Made by a program: the position numbers and the translations under genes
Notes under the pieces: generated by a model
Told to the model about the DNA's origin: nothing
Databases searched by the model: none
The model's input: only the letters and a program-made list of their open reading frames with translations
In this document: positions 17,505-25,512 of the stretch, piece by piece
How positions within the stretch are numbered: position 1 is the first letter of the stretch
Layout of the letters: every line of letters begins with the position of its first letter
From: a virus
Strand: one strand, 5' to 3'
IMG/VR virus record: IMGVR_UViG_3300048687_000098
Span: 1-37,533 of that record
DNA length: 37,533 bases

Positions 17505-17535
17505 GTGGGTGAGGGGGAGCAACCCCCCCACCCAC
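17505..17535 (-). terminator. Strong hairpin between capsid and decoration genes
   Basis: Bases 17505-17517 and 17523-17535 pair over 13 positions with a 5-base loop. The single non-Watson-Crick position is G-U on the minus transcript, so the hairpin fits minus-strand RNA. No T-run follows. A stable stem here could terminate part of the transcripts after the major capsid gene, or stabilise its mRNA, giving more capsid than decoration protein. Confidence 0.6.
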
Positions 17536-17551
17536 TTGCATAAGCTCTTGG

Positions 17552-18922
17552 TCAGTTAGTAACGATCTTGCAGACCGAGCTATCGGTCACGACGCCCCAA
17601 CCCCAGATTGAGTACCACGCCAGAGCGTGCTCACGGCCGAAGTCGAGCACCCCGCCATCGCGGAGTTCGACCGGCAGCGAGATGGCATGCCCGAAGGCGT
17701 TGTCGCCCAGCATGATCGCCTCGTAGACACCGTTGGTCGGACCCCACGGCTCACCCCAGCCGGGGAGGCTGGTCTCACCAGTGGGAAGGTCATCGATGGC
17801 AGTACCGGTGGCGTCCACGATGTCGGTGAACGGTGACGGGTCGTTGACACCCTGAACGTCACCACCAACGATGCCGAGGTTGTTGCCGCGCCAGTCCGGG
17901 TTGGACGGGTTCGGTGTGACCACCTGGCCACCAGGCAGACCCTGGTACATCTTGTTGACGACCGGGGAACCAGCGGCGTAGTCAACAGCACCCGTCAGAG
18001 GGTTGGTGACCTGCGTGGTCTCGATGAAGACCACGTCGTTGAGCCGGCCGATCTCACCGAGCATGAAGTTGCCGGGGGCGGCGTACTTCGTGACCTCGAT
18101 CCATTCCGGGGTATCACGCAGTCGACGTGACTGGTGCGGGTGCACGAAGCAGACGTACGTCTCACCAAGGCGAGGCACGTTCTTGGACGAGAGCACCTCG
18201 ACGGCATCCTTCACCGAGTGAGCGGTGAGATAGAAGTCGTCAGAAGCAGCGCCCGTGCCACCAGAGGTGACGACCTGGGCCATACCGGTTGCCGGGGTGC
18301 CCGGTTCGTACACGCCATAACCGGTGTTGATGGCACCCGGCTTCTGATAGCCAAAGACCACCGACGTGGAGCGGGCGAGCGTCGAGCGCGCCTGGCTATC
18401 CATGTAGAGGGCCATGTTCCGGCCGAGCAGACGGGAGGCCGAAGCCATGATGTCATCGAAGCTGGCGTTGAGCAGCAGTTCAGAGACCGCTACGGCGAAA
18501 CCTTGCTCCTGCACCGTGATGGCGTACTGGTTCGCCGTGATCGCATGCGTCTTCATCCTCACGCCTTCGATCAAAGGACCGGAGGGCATGGGGAGGTTAT
18601 TATAACGCATGAAGTTGACAGTCAAACCGGGCATAGTTCCCAGTTCAGTCTTCTTTACTGCGAATTGCTCGAACCGAAGAACGGGCATTGACTGGAACAA
18701 GATCTCCTTGGACCAGATGGTTTGGATGGCTGGTCCCAACATGGTCGAGCCGGTGGCAACAGACCCCGAGTATCCGACCGGGGTGTTGTCCATCGTGGCG
18801 AGGCCCTTGTAGCCGATCGCCGTGTCGTAGTTGGAGTAGGGACCTCCAGGGGCGACCCGAGGCGTGCCGGTAATACCGGATACAACGGGAAGTTCGCCAC
18901 CGAGTGAGCCGCCTGCGGGCAT
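17552..18922 (-). CDS. Major capsid protein (N4-gp56-like)
   Basis: 456 residues, forming the icosahedral shell. The overall pattern fits N4-gp56-family coat proteins with a HK97-like core: a flexible N-terminus, IQTIWSKEILFQSMPVLRFEQF near 87-108, strand MPGLTVNFMRY, the helix-strand middle (ITVQEQGFAVAVSELLLNASFDDIMA), RLGETYVCFVHPHQSRRLRD near 250, NDVVFIETTQV, and the late YEAIMLGDNAFGHAI. It follows the scaffold gene, has an optimal AAGGAG leader with an 18922 ATG, and is bounded by hairpin 17505-17535. Confidence in the role is high; the exact family assignment is from memory of its motifs. Confidence 0.9.
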   Translation of the reverse strand: MPAGGSLGGELPVVSGITGTPRVAPGGPYSNYDTAIGYKGLATMDNTPVGYSGSVATGSTMLGPAIQTIWSKEILFQSMPVLRFEQFAVKKTELGTMPGLTVNFMRYNNLPMPSGPLIEGVRMKTHAITANQYAITVQEQGFAVAVSELLLNASFDDIMASASRLLGRNMALYMDSQARSTLARSTSVVFGYQKPGAINTGYGVYEPGTPATGMAQVVTSGGTGAASDDFYLTAHSVKDAVEVLSSKNVPRLGETYVCFVHPHQSRRLRDTPEWIEVTKYAAPGNFMLGEIGRLNDVVFIETTQVTNPLTGAVDYAAGSPVVNKMYQGLPGGQVVTPNPSNPDWRGNNLGIVGGDVQGVNDPSPFTDIVDATGTAIDDLPTGETSLPGWGEPWGPTNGVYEAIMLGDNAFGHAISLPVELRDGGVLDFGREHALAWYSIWGWGVVTDSSVCKIVTN

Positions 18923-18989
18923 GGTGGTATCTCCTTATGGAGCGAGGGTACGCCTAGACGCCCCTTATATGGGTGTTGCTGTTACCCGT

Positions 18990-19817
18990 TCAGCCCCGTC
19001 GATTGGAGGGGCTGGTCGCTTGTAGGAGTTGCGTTCGGTATCGCTTGTAATCATCCATGCTCATGCCACGAATATCTTCGGGCGTCAACGTTTCGTACGA
19101 CGGCAGTTGCTCCATTGGTCCTACAGGGGGAACCGTGGGTGCGGCCCCCCTTGGCTGGTACGGAACCTGGGGAGGTTCCGCGGCCACGAGATTGGCGAGA
19201 ACTGAAGCAGTGCGCTGCTTCATGGTCTCAATCGACGCATCGACTTCTTCTGGCGTGGCGCCCGTGATGAAGTCACGAAGTTCGGGCAAGATCTCATTCG
19301 CCTCTTGGGCGATGCGATCACGGCGGTAGGTCTCGGCTTCCTGAAGCTCTCGCTCCTTTTGGAAGACCGCCCGGTCTGCGTCATACCGAGCGTTGATCTC
19401 GTTGATCTGGGCCTGGAACTCCTTCTCACGGCGTTCCAGGAGTTCCCTCGTCTCCATCTGCTTCTCTTCCTCGGACCGACGAAGAGCTTCAGCTTCATCG
19501 GCCAACCGCTGACGTTCGGCCTTCTCGGCCTCCCGTTCGTCGGAAAGCTGGCGAAGCTGAGTGGTCATGTCTTCGATCCGGGGATACAGCTTCTCCTTCT
19601 CCTGGCGGCGAGCGTTCTCGATGTCCTCATCGGTCCATCGGTAGGCCGGCCGCTGTTCCGCAGGAAGCTGCTGCTGCGTAACGGGTTGTGACACTTGTTG
19701 ATCCGGTCGCAAGCTGGTTCCAGTCCAGTCAGCGGAAGTCCGTGGCTGGGCAGGTTCGACGCCGACGAGAAAACCGTTGTTGGTACTCGTGGCGTTGTCA
19801 GTCTGTGCATTCGACAT
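18990..19817 (-). CDS. Capsid scaffolding protein
   Basis: 275 residues. A Gln/Pro-rich N-terminus is followed by a long charged coiled coil (about residues 65-170: RRQEKEKLYPRIEDM, REAEKAERQRLADEAEALRR, ERREKEFQAQINEI). After this come an acidic helix region and a Pro-rich linker, and the C-terminal helix EDIRGMSMDDYKRYRTQLL probably docks on the coat protein. Size, coiled coil and position between portal and major capsid genes are classic for scaffolding proteins, which shape the procapsid and leave or are degraded. No protease motif is seen in it or beside it. Confidence 0.85.
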   Translation of the reverse strand: MSNAQTDNATSTNNGFLVGVEPAQPRTSADWTGTSLRPDQQVSQPVTQQQLPAEQRPAYRWTDEDIENARRQEKEKLYPRIEDMTTQLRQLSDEREAEKAERQRLADEAEALRRSEEEKQMETRELLERREKEFQAQINEINARYDADRAVFQKERELQEAETYRRDRIAQEANEILPELRDFITGATPEEVDASIETMKQRTASVLANLVAAEPPQVPYQPRGAAPTVPPVGPMEQLPSYETLTPEDIRGMSMDDYKRYRTQLLQATSPSNRRG

Positions 19818-19855
19818 GTGGTGGTCCCTGGGTGTTCTCCATGTTGGCGGTACTA

Positions 19856-19864
19856 GTTATAGCA
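19856..19864 (-). promoter_or_regulatory. Extended -10 promoter candidate before scaffold and capsid genes
   Basis: On the minus strand the 87-base gap between portal and scaffold contains TGCTATAAC, one mismatch from the extended -10 consensus TGnTATAAT, about 40 bases before the scaffold ATG. There is no good -35. An added promoter here would raise scaffold and capsid expression. The assignment is by motif only. Confidence 0.4.
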
Positions 19865-19904
19865 CCGATGCGGGTGATAGGGGGGTATCTCAGCGCTTAG
19901 GGCG

Positions 19905-21563
19905 CTATGTGAGGTCATCACTTTCGAAGTCAGCGAGTTGCGGTGGCATCAACCCATACGCAAGCTGCTGAACTTCTTGAGCGATGGCGGGATCGATCGG
20001 TGGAGAGGCCGGAACGGGCTTTCCTTCCTCGTCTTGGCCCATCAAGGGCTGGCCATCGGGGGTCATGCCGGTGGCGGCCATGTTGAAAGCAGCGATCTGG
20101 CTCTGGATGAGGTTGAGTGCGCCGGCTTCCTTGGCGTCCTCCATGACCTCTTCGAAGATCTCCCTGATCTTCTGGTCGGGGAACTGAACCCCCAGGTCAC
20201 GCAAGGCGCCACGACGGGATTCAAGCTGCATCGCCATCAGCGCCTGGATCTCGTTGATCTTGAGCAGCCGGTCGATGGGCATCGGGCTGGGCCAGTCCAC
20301 GTAGGTGCGGTAGCTGACCGGCAGCGAAGGATCCAGTTGTGGCATCTGCTCGGGCTTGAGGTACGCCGACGACAACAGCGGGTTGTAGTAGGTGAGTTCA
20401 GGGGCGAACACGAAGGCATGGCGGATGATCAACTCGTTGACCCGCTCCAGCAGCCGGGTGAAGTTCACCTTCTTGCGGTCATGCTTGAGCATGAGCGGTT
20501 GGTACTGGATGGCCAGGGCGACGCCCGAGGTGTTGGAGATCGGCTGCATCGTGCCCAGGGCCGCGGCCGGCACGCCCGTGATCTCGTGCATCGACTGTTT
20601 CAGAAGCTCCATGTAGCCGAGCGGCCCGGTGAAGTTGGTCTGTAGCTCCAACTGCTGGATCTTGGCGTCCTTGTTGTTGACAGCCCAGACCTTGCGCGGA
20701 CCCTTCTCCAGGTTGGAGGCCTTGGCCCCTGTTATCACAGTGACCGGAGCAGCGTGGTAGTTGATGATGTCGCTGATCTCAGTGGCCTTCTCGTTGTACT
20801 CACGGTTCAGCGAGATCAGGTCGTTGATGTCACCGAGACCCCACGGGCTGGACGCCACCTCGATGTTGGGAGCGAAGGCGACTGTTATCTCACCGACAGG
20901 ATTGGGCCGCTGGTCGATCAACTCATCATTTATGTACTCTTCTATGCTGTCCTCTGTCATAAGCTCTACATAAGTCATCACCTGACGGGAGCCGTCCTGC
21001 GCTGTGCCCCAGAACTTGTACTTGGTTTTGAAGCGGATCATCCGCTGGCGATCGTGAGGATGCCACTCGGGGAAGCAGAAGGCCGGGTTGATCGGCAGGA
21101 TGCGGATGCGGCCCTCCTTGGGCACGCCGGCAGCGTCAACGTAGGGCGGCTCGTACGCCACCTTGATGAAGATGTCTCCAGAGACAGAGCCAAGCTGCGC
21201 CGCTTCCATCAGGATCTGCTGCTTGGAGTTGTGGACTTCCCACACCTCCTTCAGGAGATACGGTGTGATAGCAGCGGTCGCCTCGGGGCTGTGGAAGTTC
21301 ACGCCCTTGGAGAAACTGAAGTTGACCAGGTAGTCCGAGAAGGCCTTGATCCAGTTGAAGGTGAGTTGCGGCTCACCGATCTCACGCTTGTAGGCCCAGT
21401 GGTGACCCAAGTACCAGGCCCAGTTGGTGGCGTAACGAGATAAGCGTGGGCCATGCACCTCGAACTCTTCGTCGGCTAGCTCGACCAGACCCAGTGGTGA
21501 GATAGCGATAGTGAGGTCAGAGGCCGCAGCACGGTAGCTACCCCCATAGAACGAGACGGTCAT
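19905..21563 (-). CDS. Portal protein
   Basis: 552 residues. The dodecameric portal forms the head vertex for DNA entry and tail joining. Features match SPP1-type portals: an N-terminal WAWYLGHHWAYKREIGEPQ block near 49-67, the wing segments (FIKVAYEPPYVD, RIRILPINPAFCFPEWHPHD), the long central helix region (DINDLISLNREYNEKATEISDIINYH) and the crown part MHEITGVPAAALGTM...SGVALAIQYQPL. The C-terminus is Pro/Gln-rich and disordered. Its ATG overlaps the upstream stop. It lies between terminase and scaffold genes in normal order, though with a block of about eleven extra genes before it. Confidence 0.9.
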   Translation of the reverse strand: MTVSFYGGSYRAAASDLTIAISPLGLVELADEEFEVHGPRLSRYATNWAWYLGHHWAYKREIGEPQLTFNWIKAFSDYLVNFSFSKGVNFHSPEATAAITPYLLKEVWEVHNSKQQILMEAAQLGSVSGDIFIKVAYEPPYVDAAGVPKEGRIRILPINPAFCFPEWHPHDRQRMIRFKTKYKFWGTAQDGSRQVMTYVELMTEDSIEEYINDELIDQRPNPVGEITVAFAPNIEVASSPWGLGDINDLISLNREYNEKATEISDIINYHAAPVTVITGAKASNLEKGPRKVWAVNNKDAKIQQLELQTNFTGPLGYMELLKQSMHEITGVPAAALGTMQPISNTSGVALAIQYQPLMLKHDRKKVNFTRLLERVNELIIRHAFVFAPELTYYNPLLSSAYLKPEQMPQLDPSLPVSYRTYVDWPSPMPIDRLLKINEIQALMAMQLESRRGALRDLGVQFPDQKIREIFEEVMEDAKEAGALNLIQSQIAAFNMAATGMTPDGQPLMGQDEEGKPVPASPPIDPAIAQEVQQLAYGLMPPQLADFESDDLT

Positions 21564-21778
21564 CTGCGGGCCTTCTGATAGGGGGACTTCTGCCGCATGT
21601 AGTTGCGGTACTGGTTCTTCACGGGACTACGCACGTATAGCGCCGGGAACTCCTTGCTGGAGATCGGCGGGAAGGGATCTGTGACATCGTGGAGCCGGTG
21701 TGAAGCCGCGGACATCTGAATGTGATGCCGCGTTGGTTGACGCCGGGGGCGAGCTTCACCTCGATACTCGTTAGTCAT
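21560..21778 (-). CDS. Small basic protein upstream of portal
   Basis: 72 residues, rich in Arg, His and Tyr, beginning MTNEYRGEARPRRQPTRHH and ending KSPYQKARR. It overlaps the upstream gene by eight bases and the portal start by four, so it is translated in series with them. No domain is recognised. Basic, unstructured proteins in this place may bind DNA inside the head, but that is a guess. Confidence 0.55.
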   Translation of the reverse strand: MTNEYRGEARPRRQPTRHHIQMSAASHRLHDVTDPFPPISSKEFPALYVRSPVKNQYRNYMRQKSPYQKARR

Positions 21779-21968
21779 CAGGGTCCCGTAGACGTTCAGC
21801 CAGGGTCATCTGACTGCGGGGTATCGAACTGCCCTGCTGCAGAGGTGCGTTGATGCGCCCTCGGGCCGCTGCTTCGCGCAACTCGGCACCGCTATAGGTG
21901 TGACCCAAGGTGGCACGAAGCCGGCTGACCTGACGATTGGGATGATTCTCCCGGCGTTCCTGTGTCAC
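21771..21968 (-). CDS. Small protein of unknown function
   Basis: 65 residues from a GTG at 21968 with leader AGGGAGATACCA. It starts TQERRENHPNRQVSRLRATLG and contains a short helix SGAELREAAARGRI. No motif or membrane segment. It is part of the chain of small coupled genes between terminase and portal. Confidence 0.5.
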   Translation of the reverse strand: MTQERRENHPNRQVSRLRATLGHTYSGAELREAAARGRINAPLQQGSSIPRSQMTLAERLRDPDD

Positions 21969-21978
21969 TGGTATCTCC

Positions 21979-22395
21979 CTATGCCAACGTCGGCTGACGA
22001 CGGTTGAGGATGTCAGCTACTGGTCCGTAACTGTTGGTGTATCGAGGACCGATCTCGTAGGTGGCCGCAGTGCCGTCCCGATTGGGTGCGGCCACCGTAC
22101 GAGGGATCGTTGGACCATGCATGGAAGCATTGTTGGGCGCCGTTGGCATCTGTTGTGAGTTCAGCCAGGACGGACTCGTCCCTTCAGCCGGTGCACGGTG
22201 AGAAGAGGTACTGACAGTCGGAGTTAACGTGTGCAGCCTGGTGGTGGCTTCCGTGGCACTCATCCCTGAGTCGCGCAAACGCTCCCAGTTGGCCTGGATA
22301 ATCGGCCCAGCGGTGTCGGGGTCGGCCCCGCCGTCAGGCGTCGGGGTGTTGACCACGCGAGCCGGGTGGAATGCGGTGTTAACTCCTCGTGGCAT
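21979..22395 (-). CDS. Unknown, Pro/Thr-rich virion-type protein
   Basis: 138 residues with low-complexity Pro, Thr, Ala and Asn stretches and one helix (IIQANWERLRDSGMSATEATTRLHTL). Its ATG overlaps the TAA of the upstream small basic gene. The C-terminus has YEIGPRYTNSYGPVADIL. It resembles the neighbours at 25513-25875 in composition. These may be proteins packaged in the head, judged by position only. Confidence 0.5.
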   Translation of the reverse strand: MPRGVNTAFHPARVVNTPTPDGGADPDTAGPIIQANWERLRDSGMSATEATTRLHTLTPTVSTSSHRAPAEGTSPSWLNSQQMPTAPNNASMHGPTIPRTVAAPNRDGTAATYEIGPRYTNSYGPVADILNRRQPTLA

Positions 22396-22550
22396 TACTT
22401 CTTCTTAGCCTCTCGTTTCAGCACACCACTGGCCTTCTTGATGGCCTTCCCTGGTGAGTCGCCAGACTTCTCAGCCGACTCGCGCACGTGCTGCCACTGA
22501 CGGGACTTCTTGGCCGTGTCAGCCTTCTTCGTGTGCTCGCTGGCGGGCAT
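22395..22550 (-). CDS. Small Lys-rich protein
   Basis: 51 residues, too short for many gene callers. It reads PASEHTKKADTAKKSRQWQ at the start and ends VLKREAKKK, with the stop TAA overlapping the next ATG. The helical, strongly basic sequence with a Trp recalls small DNA-associated proteins common in actinophage genomes. The role is not known. Confidence 0.6.
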   Translation of the reverse strand: MPASEHTKKADTAKKSRQWQHVRESAEKSGDSPGKAIKKASGVLKREAKKK

Positions 22551-22551
22551 G

Positions 22552-22722
22552 TCAGATCTTGGCGCCCAACTCGTCCAGGAACTGATCCAGGCGCTGGGAG
22601 AGTTCGGCCTTGAGGTTCTGCACGGCCGTGGTGATGTTGGCCTTCATCTGCTCACGACCACTGGCGTCACCCTGAGCCTGAGCCTGGGTGGCGGTATCGG
22701 GATCGGTAGATGGGTTTGACAT
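22552..22722 (-). CDS. Small Gln/Ala-rich helical protein
   Basis: 56 residues, with AAAGGAG before the ATG at 22722. It begins SNPSTDPDTATQAQAQGD, followed by an amphipathic helix (REQMKANITTAVQNLKAELSQ) and RLDQFLDELGAKI. The helix may form a short coiled coil. Its stop lies two bases from the next ATG. Function unknown. Confidence 0.6.
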   Translation of the reverse strand: MSNPSTDPDTATQAQAQGDASGREQMKANITTAVQNLKAELSQRLDQFLDELGAKI

Positions 22723-22748
22723 TGGATTCTCCTTTGTTGTGTTACTTA

Positions 22749-22901
22749 TCAGCTACGTTCACGGCCGCCCTTGGAGGCTTTCGCCTCCCGGGTCTTGGCG
22801 TTATCTTTCACCGTGCGGGTCCGCTTCTTCGGGGCCTCTTTCTTGCCCCTACCGAAAGACCCCTTGTCCTTGGGATCGTTGTGTTGTGCGCGCTCAACCA
22901 T
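22749..22901 (-). CDS. Small very basic protein
   Basis: 50 residues with an excellent GAGGAGGTAACACA leader. The sequence is Lys/Arg-rich throughout (DPKDKGSFGRGKKEAPKKRT, TREAKASKGGRERS). Such peptides may bind nucleic acid; there is no fold signal. It belongs to the string of small genes between terminase and portal. Confidence 0.6.
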   Translation of the reverse strand: MVERAQHNDPKDKGSFGRGKKEAPKKRTRTVKDNAKTREAKASKGGRERS

Positions 22902-22913
22902 TGTGTTACCTCC

Positions 22914-23690
22914 TCAGAACAGACTCAACTGTTCACCATCAGAACGCTTGGTGATCTTCTTCGACGTGGGCTTGTACGGACTACGAGGTGCCGCACGTTG
23001 ACCCTTACGGGAGGCCCAGTTTGGAAGCCCCACCAGGCGCCCTTCTTGAGAAGCGAACTCGTTCTGGGGTGAGTAGTTGAGATACGAGTTCTGGCCCCGT
23101 GTCTCAGAGGCCAGAGCGGCATGAGCTTCCGGTGGGAACATCTGGCGGTGCGCCAGAAAGGCCGCTTCTTCACCGTGACGAGAGAACCCGCGCCCGGTAG
23201 CACCGTGACCGAACACGTCGTGCACGGCCCGAAACTTGTCGTTCTCCTCGTTGGAGAAGACTTCATGGCTGCCGGTGGTGGCGGTGGCGAGCGTCTTGAT
23301 GTGACCACGCTTGAGGTCTTCAGCCAGAGCGGTCGGTGAGTCATAGGGATCGTGGGGGGTCACCGTGTGGGTGAAACCCATGCCGCCCTTCTCCTTGGGT
23401 GTGGTGAGGTGCTCGTACTGCTTGCCCATGTGCTCAGCCATGGCGCTGTAGCTCTGGCGTAGGCCTGACTTCTCCGGTGCGTTCATGGCGTCGCGGTACG
23501 CCAGGTAAGTGGCGTGACCGTGCTCGGGGTTACGTCGAGTATCACCTAAGCCGGCCGTATTCCAGGCTTTGCCCTGCGTAGCCTGATATGCCTCGGCGCC
23601 CTTCTCGATATCGGCAACCGGCGTGAACTGCCGTGCCAGGTTGGAGATCTCAGAGAGCTTGAACAGCTTCCCTTGACGAGGGGCGCTCAT
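22914..23690 (-). CDS. Conserved phage protein with HDxFGH...GEE...ETRGQN block and C-terminal clamp motif
   Basis: 258 residues from MSAPRQGKLF at 23690, whose ATG overlaps the upstream stop (ATGA); a longer frame to 23729 is rejected. Residues 157-162 are HDVFGH, followed by a GEEAAFLAHRQMF helix (173-185) and ETRGQNS (196-202). This block recurs in phage and polyvalent proteins of unknown function. The H-x4-H plus downstream Glu arrangement resembles the non-haem metal site of aromatic amino acid hydroxylases, so a metal-binding active site is plausible but unproven. The protein ends GEQLSLF, which matches the bacterial sliding-clamp-binding consensus QL[S/D]LF. It may be an internal virion protein or an enzyme. 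Confidence 0.65.
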   Translation of the reverse strand: MSAPRQGKLFKLSEISNLARQFTPVADIEKGAEAYQATQGKAWNTAGLGDTRRNPEHGHATYLAYRDAMNAPEKSGLRQSYSAMAEHMGKQYEHLTTPKEKGGMGFTHTVTPHDPYDSPTALAEDLKRGHIKTLATATTGSHEVFSNEENDKFRAVHDVFGHGATGRGFSRHGEEAAFLAHRQMFPPEAHAALASETRGQNSYLNYSPQNEFASQEGRLVGLPNWASRKGQRAAPRSPYKPTSKKITKRSDGEQLSLF

Positions 23691-23881
23691 GTCCAGTCCC
23701 CCGTGGTCTGGCGGTTGGCCATGTTCCACTGCAGGCGTTGGAGGTTGTTGGCGGCAGCCATCGGGCGCTTGTCACCAACGATCCCGGTACCACTTGACAG
23801 TTGTGATATGGGCCGGATAACGGCGCGCTTCGCCACCTTCTTGGAGAGCGATAGCGAGGAACGCTTGGGGCCGACAGGCAT
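23687..23881 (-). CDS. Small basic protein of unknown function
   Basis: 64 residues beginning MPVGPKRSSLSLSKKVAKR at the ATG at 23881, which overlaps the upstream TGA (TGATG). A longer frame to 24004 runs through the upstream gene and is not used. It is basic, with a helix AAANNLQRLQWNMAN, and its stop overlaps the next start. Unknown role, coupled to both neighbours. Confidence 0.55.
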   Translation of the reverse strand: MPVGPKRSSLSLSKKVAKRAVIRPISQLSSGTGIVGDKRPMAAANNLQRLQWNMANRQTTGDWT

Positions 23882-25158
23882 CAGAACTGCTCCGCCAGAT
23901 GGCCCGGGGGAGTCACCCGAGCACGGATCTTGCCACCACGCATCGTCTCCAGAAGAGAATGCTCGCCCATCGGCTCGGGGGTCTTGGAGCGTTGACCTTC
24001 CCATACCGCTGACTGGTGCATCGGTGGTAGCTCGCTATGCCGTAACGCCGAACGCCGGCCGGTCATCCGAGCGGCCGCCATACCTCCGGTGGTCTTCAAC
24101 AAATCAGGATCAGCACCCAGCGAGGTCACGTCGTGGGTGTCCACGGTGTAGGACATCGCCGCCTGCTTGCGCACCGCCTGGGAAGGGTGAGAGAGCAACA
24201 GGCTCTGGTTGAAGTTGGGCACCTTCTGGGACTGCAACTCAGCGATGGGGATGGGCCGAGATGGATCACCCTTGGCGTAGTCGGCGCCGGCCTTGCCCAT
24301 GTGCTCTTGCAACGCACCAGCACTGGCGGCATGCCGGCCGATCTCGTGATAGTCCACGTCCAGATCGAGTTCGCTGGCCACACCCTTGGCATGCTTCACA
24401 TCACGCACCACATTGCGAGCCGACTCCACGTTGGGTGCCGAGAAGTCATCGGTTCCTGGTGTTCCCTTGGTCCAGCGAGTACGTGGGCTGGTGATCGCCG
24501 TGGCCCGGGACATCTCATCGTGGCTGACACCTTCACGATGCGCCGCCGTCTCCACTAGATGGGTGGCGCTTCCAGGGCCAAGATCGAAGCTGCCCTGGTT
24601 GGGGTTCTCCGGTGGAGTAGCTCGCTTGGTGACCTTGGCGTACCACGGAGCATCTCCATGTTGACGAGCACGGGTGTCGGCTCGATTCGATAGCGCCGTA
24701 CCAACCGGTCCACGGCCGGAATCAGGATCCACATCCACGAACTGGCCCAAGCGCTCGATCCCCGCCGTCATGCGCTTGTGCGCCTGGGCGGTCGAGACGG
24801 TGCCACCACCCTTCTTCTCGTACAACTCGGGCATGAACCCAGGCCGGCTACCGGTCAACGGCGGCGCAACACCATGTGTTGCGGCCAACTCCTGTGGTGG
24901 TGTCGTCGGTGGAACGAACAGTTGGCCCTGACGGGGGTTGGCCGCACCTCGATCGGTCAGACCATGAGTGGCCAACATCTGCTCATGGCGGGGTACACGA
25001 CCCTCTACACCCATTGGCCGAGGAGCAGGACGGCCCGTCTTGCGGCCAACAAGTCCCTGGTAGAAGCCCTCACCAGACGTTCCCGGAGTGCCCGACCCGA
25101 TAGCGCTACCGGTGGGGTTCGACAGAGGACTCGCTTCTTGGCGCTTGGTGATTGCCAT
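23881..25158 (-). CDS. Putative internal virion protein with SP-W-N-A type domain
   Basis: 425 residues. The N-terminal ~130 residues are Pro/Gly-rich and probably disordered, and include NPRQGQLF (74-81), the tag shared with the 22914 and 361 products. From about residue 170 there is a folded domain. WYAKVTKRATPP comes first, then a helix with AITSPRTRW, an acidic loop, NVESARNVVRDVKHAKG, IPIAELQSQKVPNFNQSL, and SYTVDTHDVTSLG near 330. This order (AxxSPxxxW, NxxxA, KVxxF, TxDTH) recurs in phage proteins of unknown function. The disordered N-terminus and place next to head genes suggest a packaged protein. Confidence 0.55.
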   Translation of the reverse strand: MAITKRQEASPLSNPTGSAIGSGTPGTSGEGFYQGLVGRKTGRPAPRPMGVEGRVPRHEQMLATHGLTDRGAANPRQGQLFVPPTTPPQELAATHGVAPPLTGSRPGFMPELYEKKGGGTVSTAQAHKRMTAGIERLGQFVDVDPDSGRGPVGTALSNRADTRARQHGDAPWYAKVTKRATPPENPNQGSFDLGPGSATHLVETAAHREGVSHDEMSRATAITSPRTRWTKGTPGTDDFSAPNVESARNVVRDVKHAKGVASELDLDVDYHEIGRHAASAGALQEHMGKAGADYAKGDPSRPIPIAELQSQKVPNFNQSLLLSHPSQAVRKQAAMSYTVDTHDVTSLGADPDLLKTTGGMAAARMTGRRSALRHSELPPMHQSAVWEGQRSKTPEPMGEHSLLETMRGGKIRARVTPPGHLAEQF

Positions 25159-25161
25159 ACC

Positions 25162-25509
25162 TCATCCCTGCTGACTTCTGGGCTTGCGCCACCCCTTGGA
25201 GATGTTCTTGGCCCGGGCAGAATCCAACACCTCTGGCTTACGGAGGTACTTCGGCTGGAGAGCCGGTGGTAGCTGGCCCGCCTTGAGGTAGGTCTGGTGG
25301 ACCTTCTTGATCATGTCTGGCTCGAAGTTGACCATCTCGAACCCAGAGTCCAACTCGGCCGTGGGCTTGATCAGGTACTTGCCGATGTTGGAGACGGGGC
25401 GACCAGGACCAGGGGTGGGGAGTCCCGGTACCGCCGGATTGGTGCTGACGGTACCCTTACGCGCCGGCAGGGGCTTGAGATAGCCCCCTTTGGGCGCCGA
25501 CCGGGCCAC
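25162..25509 (-). CDS. Small Pro/Lys-rich protein, unknown
   Basis: 115 residues starting at a GTG at 25509, shortly after the upstream stop. Residues 1-50 are Pro/Gly-rich (GTVSTNPAVPGLPTPGPGRP) and the rest basic with short helices (MIKKVHQTYLKAGQLPPALQ, ARAKNISKGWRKPRS). No known motif. Like its neighbours it may be a head-associated protein. Confidence 0.5.
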   Translation of the reverse strand: MARSAPKGGYLKPLPARKGTVSTNPAVPGLPTPGPGRPVSNIGKYLIKPTAELDSGFEMVNFEPDMIKKVHQTYLKAGQLPPALQPKYLRKPEVLDSARAKNISKGWRKPRSQQG

Positions 25510-25512
25510 CGG

